Positions 42,198 to 50,581 of a stretch of 64,000 nucleotides of DNA are shown here, piece by piece. How positions within the stretch are numbered: the first letter of the stretch is position 1; each line of letters opens with the position of its first letter. This DNA is from JAXMAO01 sp046350375 (GTDB lineage Bacteria; Planctomycetota; Phycisphaerae; UBA1845; UTPLA1), in assembly GCA_046350375.1 (NCBI GenBank), contig JAXMAO010000011.1, positions 1 through 64,000 of the forward strand. The letters run 5' to 3'. The notes under the pieces were generated by a model. It ran no database searches and was not told the origin of the DNA. It worked only from the letters and a program-made list of their open reading frames with translations. The position numbers and the translations under genes were made by a program.

Positions 42198-42569
42198 ATG
42201 AATCGGCTAGCACTCAAGCAGGAACGGCATCGGCGGCGCGACGCGCGCGTGCGGCGGAAGCTTTCGGGCACGGCCGAGCGCCCGCGGCTGACGGTCTATC
42301 GCAGCAACAAGCAGATCTACGCCCAGATCATCGACGACACTGCCGGGCGGACGCTGTGCGCCGCCAGCTCGCGCGACAAGGACCTGGCCGCGGAACTCAA
42401 GGCGCGCGGCGGCAATCGGCAGGCCGCGACGCTGGTGGGTCGAACCCTGGCGGCCCGGGCACGAATGAAGGGCATCAAGCAGGTGGCGTTCGATCGCGGC
42501 GGCTACCGCTATCACGGGCGGGTCAAGGCGCTGGCCGACGCGGTGCGCGAGGCCGGGTTGCAGGTATAG
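42198..42569 (+). CDS. rplR: 50S ribosomal protein L18
   Basis: L18 binds 5S rRNA with L5 and L25. The 123-residue protein has RRRDARVRRKLSGTAERPR, LTVYRSNKQIYAQIIDDTAG and GIKQVAFDRGGYRYHGRVKALADAVREAG, all family motifs. ATG follows GGGCGGAGTGAGCG; the GGAG spacing is 6 nt. Confidence 0.96.
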   Translation: MNRLALKQERHRRRDARVRRKLSGTAERPRLTVYRSNKQIYAQIIDDTAGRTLCAASSRDKDLAAELKARGGNRQAATLVGRTLAARARMKGIKQVAFDRGGYRYHGRVKALADAVREAGLQV

Positions 42570-42618
42570 AGCGGCGCGGCCGGGGCCCGGAAAGGCGGCC
42601 GGTCGCCGAAGGAGCGTT

Positions 42619-43137
42619 ATGACGCAGGCGCAGACGGGCGGCGGTCGAGGCGGTCGCGACGAGGGCGGCGGCGGGATGGATGACTACGTCATCCGCGTCT
42701 ATCGCTGCGCCGCGGTGGTGAAGGGCGGCCGGCGATTCAGCTTCGGCGCGCTGGTGGCTGTGGGCGATCGGCGCGGCCGCGTGGCGATCGGCTATGCCAA
42801 GGCGCGCGAGGTGCCCCCGGCCGTCGAGAAGGCCAAGAAAAAGGCGAGCGCCGATCTGAAGCGGGTGAACCTGGTCGGCTCGACCATTCCGCACCAGGTG
42901 CTGGGGCGCTACGGCGCCAGCTCGGTGCGGCTGATTCCGGCCTCGGAAGGAACCGGCGTGATCGCCGGCGAAAGCGTCCGGGCGATCCTGGAGCTGGCCG
43001 GCGTGCGCGATTGCCTGACCAAGGTGTACGGCTCGACGAACCCCAAGAACGTGACCAAGGCGGTCATGAATGGACTCCTGCGGCTGCGGACGCGCGAATA
43101 TGTCGCGCAGCTTCGCGGCGTGGCGCTGGTGAGCTGA
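42619..43137 (+). CDS. rpsE: 30S ribosomal protein S5
   Basis: S5 shapes the mRNA entry tunnel and affects accuracy. The 172-residue protein has the double-stranded-RNA-binding-like domain (VIRVYRCAAVVKGGRRFSF and GKAREVPPAVEKAKKKA region) and the C-terminal TGVIAGESVRAILELAGV and GSTNPKNVTKAVMNGL. About 20 Gly/Arg-rich residues precede the domain. rpmD (L30), normally next, is absent and rplO follows after 8 nt. Confidence 0.97.
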   Translation: MTQAQTGGGRGGRDEGGGGMDDYVIRVYRCAAVVKGGRRFSFGALVAVGDRRGRVAIGYAKAREVPPAVEKAKKKASADLKRVNLVGSTIPHQVLGRYGASSVRLIPASEGTGVIAGESVRAILELAGVRDCLTKVYGSTNPKNVTKAVMNGLLRLRTREYVAQLRGVALVS

Positions 43138-43145
43138 GTGCGACC

Positions 43146-43829
43146 ATGAACATCACCGAAATCACAACGGCCGCCGGCGCCCATCGTCGCCGCAAGCGCG
43201 TCGGGCGCGGCGAGAGCAGCGGCCACGGCAAGACCTCCGGCCGCGGAAACAAGGGGGCCGGGTCGCGCACCGGCTGGCGGCGGCGCGTGATGTGGGAAGG
43301 CGGCGAGATGGAGATCTTCCGCCGGCTGCCGAAGCGCGGCTTCTCCAACTTCCACTTCCGCACCGAGTACCAGGTGGTCAACGTCGGCGACCTGGAGCGC
43401 GTCTGTGCGGCCGGCTCGACGGTGACCGCCCAGTCGCTGTTCGAGGCCGGGCTGATTTCCGACCCCAAGGCGCCGCTCAAGGTGCTGGGCGACGGCGAGC
43501 TGCGCAAGAAGCTGTCGATCTCGGCCGAGCGCTTCAGCAAGCAGGCCGAAGGCAAGATTCAGCAGGCCGGCGGCACAGTGACCAAGCTCGGCCCGCAGCC
43601 GAAGAAGAAGTTCGTCAAACGACGGCCGCCCGCCCCGGTGAAGGGCGAGGCGCCGGCCGGCGAGAAGAAGGGCAAGGCGAAGGGCGAGGCCAAGGCCGAA
43701 GGCAAGGGCGGCGAGAAGCCGGCCAAGCCCGCCAAGGGCGATCAGCCGGAGAAGGGCCCCAAGGCTGAGAAGCGGCCGGGCGGCGGGCCGCCGGCAGCGG
43801 GATCGGGCGAGGCGCCCAAGCCCGAGTAG
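43146..43829 (+). CDS. rplO: 50S ribosomal protein L15 with long basic extension
   Basis: L15 is a 50S assembly protein. Residues 1-150 match the family: RRRKRVGRGESSGHGKTSGRGNKGAGSR split by the normal loop, then EIFRRLPKRGFSNFHFR and the later ISAERFSKQAEGKIQQAGG. After this comes a tail of about 75 residues made of Lys, Ala, Gly, Pro and Glu (for example GKAKGEAKAEGKGGEKPAKP), absent from E. coli L15 (144 residues). It is likely to be disordered. The ATG at 43146 follows the rpsE stop by 8 nt. secY follows. Confidence 0.94.
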   Translation: MNITEITTAAGAHRRRKRVGRGESSGHGKTSGRGNKGAGSRTGWRRRVMWEGGEMEIFRRLPKRGFSNFHFRTEYQVVNVGDLERVCAAGSTVTAQSLFEAGLISDPKAPLKVLGDGELRKKLSISAERFSKQAEGKIQQAGGTVTKLGPQPKKKFVKRRPPAPVKGEAPAGEKKGKAKGEAKAEGKGGEKPAKPAKGDQPEKGPKAEKRPGGGPPAAGSGEAPKPE

Positions 43830-43864
43830 GCCGATTCGCGGCTTTGCCGCGGCAGAGGCATGGC

Positions 43865-45238
43865 ATGTTTCGCGCGTTTGCAAACGTCTTCAAGATTCCC
43901 GACCTGCGGAACAAGGTGTTGTTCACGCTGGGGCTGCTGTGCGTCTATCGCATCGGCTTCTACGTGCCGCTGCCGTGCGTCGACCAGGAGCACCTGCAGC
44001 AGGAGTTTCAGCGGAAAGATCGCGATAACTCCGGCATGAACGAGATGGCCGAATACTTCGCCATGTTCACCGGCGGCAACCTGCAGCAGAGCACGCTCTT
44101 CGGCCTGGGCATCATGCCGTACATCTCGGCGTCGATCATCTTCCAGCTGCTGGCCACGATGTGGCCGGCGCTGGAAAAGCTGCAGCGCGAAGGCGAAAGC
44201 GGCCGGCGGAAGATTCAGGAGTACTCCCGCTATGCCACGGTGATGCTCTGTTTCATACAGGGCATCTTCTGGCTGCGCTACATGCAGAACAGCAAGCTGG
44301 TCTATCCGGAATACAACGGGTCGCTCACCTTCTGGTTCATGGGGCTGCTGGGCATGACGGCCGGCACGCTCTTTCTAATGTGGCTGGGTGAGCAGATCGA
44401 CGAGTACGGCATCGGGAACGGCATCAGCCTCATCATCATGGCCGGCATCGTGTCGCGCATGCCCAACGCGGTCATCTACCTGTTCCAGAACGCGACCATC
44501 GGCGTGTCGCAGGGCGCCGGCGACATCGGCCTGGCGAAGATCCTGTTCCTGGGGCTGGCCTTCGTCGGCGTCGTGGCCGGGGCGATTCTCATCACGCAGG
44601 CGCAGCGGCGCATTCCGATTCAGCAGGCCAAGCAGACGCGCGGCCGGCGCGTGTATGGCGGCCAGCGCCAGTACCTGCCGCTGCGGGTCAACCACGGCGG
44701 CGTGATGCCGATCATCTTCGCCAGCTCGCTGCTGCTGTTTCCGGCGATGTTCTTCCGCTGGCTGGCGTCGGCGGTCAACAGCTCGTTCCTGTCGATCCTG
44801 GCCGAGTCGTTCGACCGCACGAGCTGGGTCTATACGATGCTGTACGTGGCCATGGTCTATTTCTTTGCCTACTTCTGGACCACGGTGCAGTTCCAGCCCA
44901 AGGAGATGGCCAACCAGCTGCGCGACTCGGGCAGTTTCATTCCCGGTCTGCGGCCCGGCCGGCGGACGGCCGACTACCTCGACACGGTCATGAACCGCAT
45001 CACCTATGTCGGGGCGGGCTTCCTGGCGATCATTGCCCTGGTGCCGCAGATCATCGCGGAAACGATGAATATTCCGATGCTGGTGTCGTCGTTCCTGGGC
45101 GGCACCGGGTTGCTGATCGTGGTCAGCGTGACGCTCGACCTGGTGCAGCGGATTGAGGCCAACCTCATCATGCGCAACTACGCCGGCTTCCTGGAAGGCG
45201 GCGCCGGCGGCGGGCGCATCAAGGGAGGCTACAGTTGA
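43865..45238 (+). CDS. secY: Preprotein translocase subunit SecY
   Basis: SecY is the pore of the Sec translocon in the inner membrane. The 457-residue protein has ten membrane helices. Seen are the first helix NKVLFTLGLLCVYRIGFYVP, the plug region with FGLGIMPYISASIIFQLL, ISLIIMAGIVSRMP, the ribosome-binding loop IPIQQAKQTRG, VNHGGVMPIIFASSLLLFPA and the C-terminal loop GSFIPGLRPGRRTADYLD. The start at 43865 follows AGAGG by 6 nt. The last bases overlap the TTG start of adk. Confidence 0.97.
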   Translation: MFRAFANVFKIPDLRNKVLFTLGLLCVYRIGFYVPLPCVDQEHLQQEFQRKDRDNSGMNEMAEYFAMFTGGNLQQSTLFGLGIMPYISASIIFQLLATMWPALEKLQREGESGRRKIQEYSRYATVMLCFIQGIFWLRYMQNSKLVYPEYNGSLTFWFMGLLGMTAGTLFLMWLGEQIDEYGIGNGISLIIMAGIVSRMPNAVIYLFQNATIGVSQGAGDIGLAKILFLGLAFVGVVAGAILITQAQRRIPIQQAKQTRGRRVYGGQRQYLPLRVNHGGVMPIIFASSLLLFPAMFFRWLASAVNSSFLSILAESFDRTSWVYTMLYVAMVYFFAYFWTTVQFQPKEMANQLRDSGSFIPGLRPGRRTADYLDTVMNRITYVGAGFLAIIALVPQIIAETMNIPMLVSSFLGGTGLLIVVSVTLDLVQRIEANLIMRNYAGFLEGGAGGGRIKGGYS

Positions 45239-45885
45239 GGCTCGTCCTGCTCGGTCCGCCCGGCGCGGGCAAGGGCACGCAGGCCAGTCGTCTGGCCGAC
45301 GAGCTGGGCGTCGTTCACCTGTCGAGCGGCGACATTCTGCGGGCCGAACGGGCCCAGAAGACGGAGCTGGGTCGGCAGGCGCAGCAGTACATGGACTCGG
45401 GTGTGCTCGTCCCGGACGGGCTCATCCTGAAGATGATGATCGGCCGGATGGGCGCCGCGACGGCGAGCGCCGGTTTCGTGCTCGACGGCTTCCCGCGGAC
45501 CATTCCGCAAGCTGAAGGGCTGGACGCGGAGCTGACGCGGATCGGGCGCCCGATCGAGCGGGTCATCAACATCGGCGTGGCCGATGCGGTGGTGATGAGC
45601 CGGTTGACGGGGCGCTGGTCGTGCCCGACCGACGGGCGGGTGTATCACGAGGTGCACACGCCGCCGCGGCAGGCCGGGCGGTGCGATGCGTGCGGAACGG
45701 CGCTGGTGCGCCGCAAGGATGATGAGCCGGGCGTGGTCGGCCAGCGGCTGGCGACCTATCACGCCGAGACCAAGCCGCTGATCGACTATTACGGTCGGCG
45801 CGGCGTGCTGGTGAACGTGGACGGCAACGCCGAGATAGACGCGGTGTTTGCGCGGATGCGCGCGGTGTGCCGGGGTCAGGGATGA
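45235..45885 (+). CDS. adk: Adenylate kinase, TTG start
   Basis: Adk interconverts ATP + AMP and two ADP. The 216-residue protein has the P-loop GPPGAGKGTQ (7-16), the AMP-binding LSSGDILRAE and FVLDGFPRT, and a long-type LID with Cys130, Asp133, Cys150 and Cys153. B. subtilis Adk uses Cys130, Cys133, Cys150 and Asp153, so one Cys/Asp pair is swapped here. The start TTG overlaps the secY stop (TTGA), and GGGAGG lies 6 nt before it. Coupled to map by an ATGA overlap. Confidence 0.97.
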   Translation: MRLVLLGPPGAGKGTQASRLADELGVVHLSSGDILRAERAQKTELGRQAQQYMDSGVLVPDGLILKMMIGRMGAATASAGFVLDGFPRTIPQAEGLDAELTRIGRPIERVINIGVADAVVMSRLTGRWSCPTDGRVYHEVHTPPRQAGRCDACGTALVRRKDDEPGVVGQRLATYHAETKPLIDYYGRRGVLVNVDGNAEIDAVFARMRAVCRGQG

Positions 45886-46745
45886 AGCGCGTGCCGGGCT
45901 GGTTCGGGTCGCGGGGACGGATCGCGGCGCAGGCCGGCCGGATCGAATTGAAGAGCCCGCGCGAGCTGGAGCTGATCCGCGCGGCCGGCCATGTGGTGCA
46001 CGCGGTGCTCGCGCAGCTGCGCGAGCTGGCCGGGCCGGGCCTGAAGACGCGGGCCCTGGGCGAGGCGGCTGACCGGATCATCGGCGCGGCGGGCGGCGAG
46101 GCGCTGTTCCGCGGCGTGCGGACGCAGTCGGCGGCCATGCCGTTTCCGGCCGCGGTGTGCGTGAGCGTGAACGAAGAGGTGGTGCACGGCATTCCCGGCG
46201 AGCGCGAGCTGCGGCCGGGCGACGTGGTGAGTGTGGATTGCGGCGTGCGGCTGCGCGGCTACTGTGCCGACGCGGCCACGACGATTCCGATCGGCCCGGT
46301 GTCGGGCGACGTGCGGCGCCTGCTGGAGGTAACTTCGGCGGCGCTGGAGCTGGCGATTCGCGAGATGCGGCCCGGTCGCTGGTGGAGCGAGATCGCCGCG
46401 CAGATGCAGGAGCTGGTGGAATCGAGCGGCTTCGCGGTGGTGCGCGAGTTTGTCGGCCACGGTATCGGACGCGAGATGCACGAGGAGCCGAAGGTGCCGA
46501 ATTACACCGACCGCGAGCAGCGCAAGAGCGACTTCGAGCTGCGGCCCGGCCTGGTGATCGCGGTCGAGCCCATGGTGACCATGGGCACGGCCAACGTGAA
46601 GCACGGCGACGCGACCGGCTGGCCGCAGGTGACGCGCGACGGAAGCTGGGCCGCCCACTTCGAGCACACCCTGGCGGTGGTCGAAGGCGGCGTGGCGGTG
46701 TTGACGGATGGTCGCCCGGGGCCGGCGACGACGACGGGAGCGTGA
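45882..46745 (+). CDS. map: Methionine aminopeptidase, type I
   Basis: Map removes the first Met from nascent proteins. The 287-residue protein carries the five metal ligands Asp119 (VSVDCG), Asp130 (YCADAA), His193 (GHGIGREMHEEP), Glu229 (VIAVEPM) and Glu261 (HFEHT), plus the substrate His102 (VVHGIP). About 20 basic residues precede the catalytic domain. The ATG overlaps the adk stop. infA, usually found between map and rpmJ, is absent. Confidence 0.97.
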   Translation: MKRVPGWFGSRGRIAAQAGRIELKSPRELELIRAAGHVVHAVLAQLRELAGPGLKTRALGEAADRIIGAAGGEALFRGVRTQSAAMPFPAAVCVSVNEEVVHGIPGERELRPGDVVSVDCGVRLRGYCADAATTIPIGPVSGDVRRLLEVTSAALELAIREMRPGRWWSEIAAQMQELVESSGFAVVREFVGHGIGREMHEEPKVPNYTDREQRKSDFELRPGLVIAVEPMVTMGTANVKHGDATGWPQVTRDGSWAAHFEHTLAVVEGGVAVLTDGRPGPATTTGA

Positions 46746-46748
46746 CGT

Positions 46749-46865
46749 ATGAAGGTGCGCAGCAGCGTGCGGCGGATCTGCGAGAACTGCAAGATTGTGA
46801 AGCGCCGCGGGATCGTGCGCGTGATCTGCAGCAGCAATCCGCGCCACAAGCAGAAGCAAGGGTAG
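46749..46865 (+). CDS. rpmJ: 50S ribosomal protein L36
   Basis: A 38-codon gene too small for ORF callers that need 60 residues. It encodes MKVRSSVRRICENCKIVKR followed by a basic tail. Cys11, Cys14, Cys27 and His33 form the zinc site of C+ L36. It lies 3 nt after the map stop, in the position normal for rpmJ before rpsM. Confidence 0.97.
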   Translation: MKVRSSVRRICENCKIVKRRGIVRVICSSNPRHKQKQG

Positions 46866-46929
46866 CCGCAGGGTCGGCAGCCGCGCGGGCCGGATGGAGG
46901 TCCGGGGCGGCGTGACAGGAGCCTAGAAC

Positions 46930-47316
46930 ATGCCCCGTATTTCGGGCGTCGAGTTGCCCAACGAGAAGCGGATCGCGGTGGCGCTGTCGTACATCTACGG
47001 CGTCGGTCCGAACAACGCGCTGGCGATCCTCAAGGAGGCCGGCATCAACCCCGACATGCGCGCCAAGAACCTCAGCGAAGACGAGGTCAGCCGCATCGCC
47101 GGCGTGATCGACCGCTCGTTCGTGGTGGAAGGGCAGCTGCGGCGGCAGATTCAGCAGAACGTTCAGCGGCTGAAGGACATTCAGTGCTATCGCGGGAGCC
47201 GCCACCGCCGCGGCCTGCCGGTGCGCGGCCAGCGCACGCGGACCAACGCCCGCACGCGCAAGGGTCCGAAGAAGACGGTCGCCGGGAAGAAGGGCGTGAA
47301 GGAACTGCGGCACTAA
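46930..47316 (+). CDS. rpsM: 30S ribosomal protein S13
   Basis: S13 makes head-to-50S bridges and touches P-site tRNA. The 128-residue protein has RISGVELPNEKRIAVALSYI, the helix-two-turn-helix IYGVGPNNALAILKEAGI and the basic tail RHRRGLPVRGQRTRTNARTR with KKTVAGKKG. ATG follows ACAGGAG. Confidence 0.97.
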   Translation: MPRISGVELPNEKRIAVALSYIYGVGPNNALAILKEAGINPDMRAKNLSEDEVSRIAGVIDRSFVVEGQLRRQIQQNVQRLKDIQCYRGSRHRRGLPVRGQRTRTNARTRKGPKKTVAGKKGVKELRH

Positions 47317-47371
47317 GACCGGACCGGGCTGAGCCGGGCCGGGCGCGAGAGTCGCCAAGGAGCAAGCAACC

Positions 47372-47755
47372 GTGGGCAAGACGACGGGCAAGAAAAAGCA
47401 GCGACGCAGCGTGTCGAAGGGGATCGTCTACGTCAAGGCGACCTTCAACAACACGATGATCACCGTCACCGACGTGAACGGGGCGACGCTCTGCTGGGCG
47501 TCGGCCGGCACGGTCGGCTTCAAGGGCACGCGCAAGAGCACGCCGTTCGCGGCCCAGCGGGCGGCCGAGTCGGTGGCGTCGACGGCGCGCAAGTTCGGCA
47601 TTCAGGATGTCGAGGTGCGCATCAAGGGGCCGGGGCCGGGCCGCGAGTCGGCCGTCTCGGCGCTGCAGGCGGCCGGGCTGAAGATTCAGTCGGTCGAGGA
47701 TACCACGCCGCTGCCGCACAACGGTTGTCGGCCGGCGCGCAAGCGGCGCGTATAG
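47372..47755 (+). CDS. rpsK: 30S ribosomal protein S11
   Basis: S11 lies on the platform near the Shine-Dalgarno helix. The 127-residue protein has IVYVKATFNNTMITVTDVNG, SAGTVGFKGTRKSTPFAAQ and the C-terminal EDTTPLPHNGCRPARKRRV. Start is GTG after AAGGAGCAAGCAACC. The conserved PHNG turn, a site of isoaspartate in other species, is intact. Confidence 0.97.
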   Translation: MGKTTGKKKQRRSVSKGIVYVKATFNNTMITVTDVNGATLCWASAGTVGFKGTRKSTPFAAQRAAESVASTARKFGIQDVEVRIKGPGPGRESAVSALQAAGLKIQSVEDTTPLPHNGCRPARKRRV

Positions 47756-47848
47756 CCGTGCGCGAGGTCGCGCGGCGCATCGCGCGACGTGACAGAGGAT
47801 CGGCCGCAGTGGCGCGGCCGGGTTCGATTTCGGGAGTGCAGTTCGACC

Positions 47849-48481
47849 ATGGCTCGTTCGATCGGTCCAGCCTGTCGCCAATGCCGGCGCGAGGGCATCA
47901 AGCTCTACCTGAAGGGCACGCGGTGCGACACCGCCAAGTGCCCCATGGAAAAGCAGTGGCGCAACGTCGCGCCCGGGATGCATCCCTACCGCCGCACCAA
48001 GGGTACGGAATACGCCAAGCGGTTGCGCGAGAAGCAGAAGGTGAAGCGCTACTACGGCGTGCTCGAGGCCCAGTTCCAGCGCGTCTTCGGGCTGGCGGCG
48101 CGCTCGCCGCAGAACACCGGCGTGGCGCTGCTGACCATGCTCGAGCGGCGGCTCGACAACGTGGTCCACAAGATGAACCTGGCTGCATCGCGCAAGTCAG
48201 CGCGGCAGCACATCCTGCATGGCCACTTCCGGGTGAACGACCGGTCGGTCTGCCAGCCCGGGTTCATCGTCCGCCAAGGCGACCGCGTGTCGGTTCATCC
48301 GCGCGAGCGGAGCCGCAAGCTGGTGAAGGCCTGGGTCGACGCCGATCCGAACCGCCCGGTGCAGCCGTGGCTGCGGGTCGACGCCGGCAAGCTCGAAGGC
48401 GTGGTGGAAGCGCTGCCCGGTCGGGATGACGTGCAGATTCCGGTGGAAGAAAACCTGATCGTGGAGTTTTGCAGTCGATGA
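47849..48481 (+). CDS. rpsD: 30S ribosomal protein S4, zinc-binding type
   Basis: S4 begins 30S assembly and in E. coli represses the alpha operon. The 210-residue protein has a zinc site at Cys9, Cys12, Cys26 and Cys31, then KQKVKRYYGVLEAQFQRVF and the S4 RNA-binding domain MLERRLDNVVHKMNLAAS with HGHFRVNDRSVCQPGFIV. ATG at 47849 matches the family start; the frame upstream is not homologous. The stop TGA overlaps an ATG that opens a longer rpoA frame. Confidence 0.96.
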   Translation: MARSIGPACRQCRREGIKLYLKGTRCDTAKCPMEKQWRNVAPGMHPYRRTKGTEYAKRLREKQKVKRYYGVLEAQFQRVFGLAARSPQNTGVALLTMLERRLDNVVHKMNLAASRKSARQHILHGHFRVNDRSVCQPGFIVRQGDRVSVHPRERSRKLVKAWVDADPNRPVQPWLRVDAGKLEGVVEALPGRDDVQIPVEENLIVEFCSR

Positions 48482-48600
48482 CGAACGCAATGTTGGACAC
48501 ACCCGGTCGTGCGCCAGGGCTGGACCCGCGCGGCGGTCCGGTTTCGGGCGAGGTCGGCGGCGGGTTGGAACGCGGGGCGGCCCTGCGGGAGGCTCATGCG

Positions 48601-49737
48601 ATGCGAATTCAGTGGCGAGGACTGGAACTGCCCAACCGCGTCCTGCGGGACCAGGCGCTGAGCAGCGCGAAGTACGGCCGGTTCTTCATCGAGCCCTTCG
48701 AGCGCGGCTTCGGCACGACCGTCGGCAACAGCCTGCGGCGCATCCTGCTGTCGAGCCTGGAGGGCGCCGCCGTCACCAGCGTCACGATCGCCGGCGTGGA
48801 GCACGAGTTCTCGAGCGTCGAGGGGATCCTTCAGGACGTGACCGAGATCATCCTGAACGTGAAGTCGCTCATCGTGCGCCTCGAAGGCGATGACACGCGG
48901 ACCATCCGCCTCTCGGCCCAGGGCAAGAAGGGCGCCATGACCGAGCTGCGGGCCGACCGCATCGAGTGCGACCCGAACGTCGAGATTCTCAACAAGGACC
49001 AGCTCATCGCGACGCTGAGCACCGACATCAAGTTCGACATGGAGATGACGGTCGATCGCGGGCGCGGCTATCGCACCGCAGACGAGAACAAGCCGATCGA
49101 GCAGGTCATCGGCACCATCCCGGTCGATTCGATCTTCTCGCCGGTCACGCGCGTCCGCTATCGCGTCGAGGACACGCGCGTCGGCCAGCGCACCAATTAC
49201 GACCGGCTGGTGCTCGAGATCTGGTCCAAGGGCACCGTGTCGCCCGAAATGGCATTAGTCGAGGCCGCCAAGATCCTGCGCAAGCACCTCAACCCGTTCG
49301 TGCAGTACTTCGACGCGGGCGAGGCGGTCGCGGTGCAGACGCACATTCAGCCGGCCGCGCCCGTAGACTTGCCCGAGATCGACGAGAGCCTGGCGGCCAA
49401 GCTGGCCATGCCGATCTCCGAGCTGGACCTGTCGGTGCGCGCGTCGAACTGCCTCGACTCGGCCCGCATCGCGACGGTCGGCGAGCTGGTCGCCTGGACC
49501 GAGCCGGCGCTGCTGAAGGTCCGCAGCTTCGGCAAGACGTCGCTGCGCGAGGTGAAGCGGAAGCTGGCCGACATCGGCCTGTCGCTGGGGCTGAAGATTG
49601 GCGGAGTGGCCGCCATTCCGGGCGTTACGCCGGGCATGCCGGGTGATTCGTCGGCCGTCGACGACCTGGAAGACGAGGACGAGCTGGAGGGCGAGGCCGA
49701 GGGCGAGGCGGACGGCGACGGCGAGCCGACGGCCTGA
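48601..49737 (+). CDS. rpoA: RNA polymerase alpha subunit with acidic tail
   Basis: The alpha subunit dimerises to begin polymerase assembly and its C-terminal domain contacts UP elements and activators. The 378-residue protein has MRIQWRGLELPNRV, FIEPFERGFGTTVGNSLRRI and, in the C-terminal domain, ELDLSVRASNCLDSARIATV and RSFGKTSLREVKRKLADIGLS. After it comes a tail of about 30 residues rich in Glu and Asp. The ATG at 48601 has GGGAGG 8 nt upstream. The same frame is open from an ATG at 48478 that overlaps the rpsD stop, which would add 41 residues. Confidence 0.96.
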   Translation: MRIQWRGLELPNRVLRDQALSSAKYGRFFIEPFERGFGTTVGNSLRRILLSSLEGAAVTSVTIAGVEHEFSSVEGILQDVTEIILNVKSLIVRLEGDDTRTIRLSAQGKKGAMTELRADRIECDPNVEILNKDQLIATLSTDIKFDMEMTVDRGRGYRTADENKPIEQVIGTIPVDSIFSPVTRVRYRVEDTRVGQRTNYDRLVLEIWSKGTVSPEMALVEAAKILRKHLNPFVQYFDAGEAVAVQTHIQPAAPVDLPEIDESLAAKLAMPISELDLSVRASNCLDSARIATVGELVAWTEPALLKVRSFGKTSLREVKRKLADIGLSLGLKIGGVAAIPGVTPGMPGDSSAVDDLEDEDELEGEAEGEADGDGEPTA

Positions 49738-49788
49738 TCGGGGCGCGGCGGCTGCCTGTGCCCGTGTGAACGTGAAATCGAGGACGCC

Positions 49789-50442
49789 ATGCGACATCGC
49801 AAGTTCGGACGACACCTGGCCCGCACCAGCGCGCACAATCGCGCCATGCGCCGCAACCTGGCCCAGAGCCTCTTTGAGCACGGGCAGATCACCACCACGC
49901 TCATCAAGGCCAAGGAGGTCCGCGGCTTTGTCGAGAAGCTGATTACCCTCGCGCGCAAGGGCGCCGCCGGCGACAAGCTGGTCTCGCTTCGCGCGCGGCA
50001 GCGCATCGCCGCGGCGCTGGGCGACCGGGCCGTCATCCCCGCCGATCAGCAGGAAAAGTACGAGGGCATGAGCTCGGCCCACCGCACGCGCGTCCTGCGG
50101 GCGCGATCCGGACGGCGCCATCGCACCGGCACCATTCCGGCCGCCTACAACAAGAAGAAGATTCCCTTCGTCGCCACGTCGATCGTTCACCGCCTGATGA
50201 CCGACATCGCTCCGCGCTACGCCGATCGGCCCGGCGGCTACACGCGCATCATCCGCCTCGCCAAGCGGCGCATCGGCGATATGGGCGAGCTGGCAATTTT
50301 GCAACTCGTCGGCGAGGAAGAGGCTGCGCGCGGCGACGTGAAGCAGTCGCCCGGCGCCCGCCGCCAGCGGGTCGACCGGCGGATCAAGGCGCTCAAGGCC
50401 GCCGCCAAGAAGGACAAGGCCAAGCCCGCGGCCGGCGAATAG
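49789..50442 (+). CDS. rplQ: 50S ribosomal protein L17, extended
   Basis: L17 lies near the tunnel exit. The 217-residue protein starts with the family motif MRHRKFGRHLARTSAHNRAM and LAQSLFEHGQITTTLIKAKEV and has the later PGGYTRIIRLAKRRIGDMGE. It is far longer than E. coli L17 (127): about 45 extra residues lie in the middle (QEKYEGMSSAHRTRVLRARS region) and a Lys/Ala-rich tail of about 40 ends it. It is the last gene of the ribosomal run; no clear intrinsic terminator follows. Confidence 0.95.
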   Translation: MRHRKFGRHLARTSAHNRAMRRNLAQSLFEHGQITTTLIKAKEVRGFVEKLITLARKGAAGDKLVSLRARQRIAAALGDRAVIPADQQEKYEGMSSAHRTRVLRARSGRRHRTGTIPAAYNKKKIPFVATSIVHRLMTDIAPRYADRPGGYTRIIRLAKRRIGDMGELAILQLVGEEEAARGDVKQSPGARRQRVDRRIKALKAAAKKDKAKPAAGE

Positions 50443-50581
50443 CAGGTCGTTCCGGCGGCCGCGGCGCAGAATAAGGACAGCGCGGGCGGTGCCGACGATC
50501 AGCCCGCGAGCGCCGCGCCGCAGAGTGCGCCGGCGAGTGACGAACATCCAGTCGCCTGGTCCGGCCTTCGGGGGCTGACGC

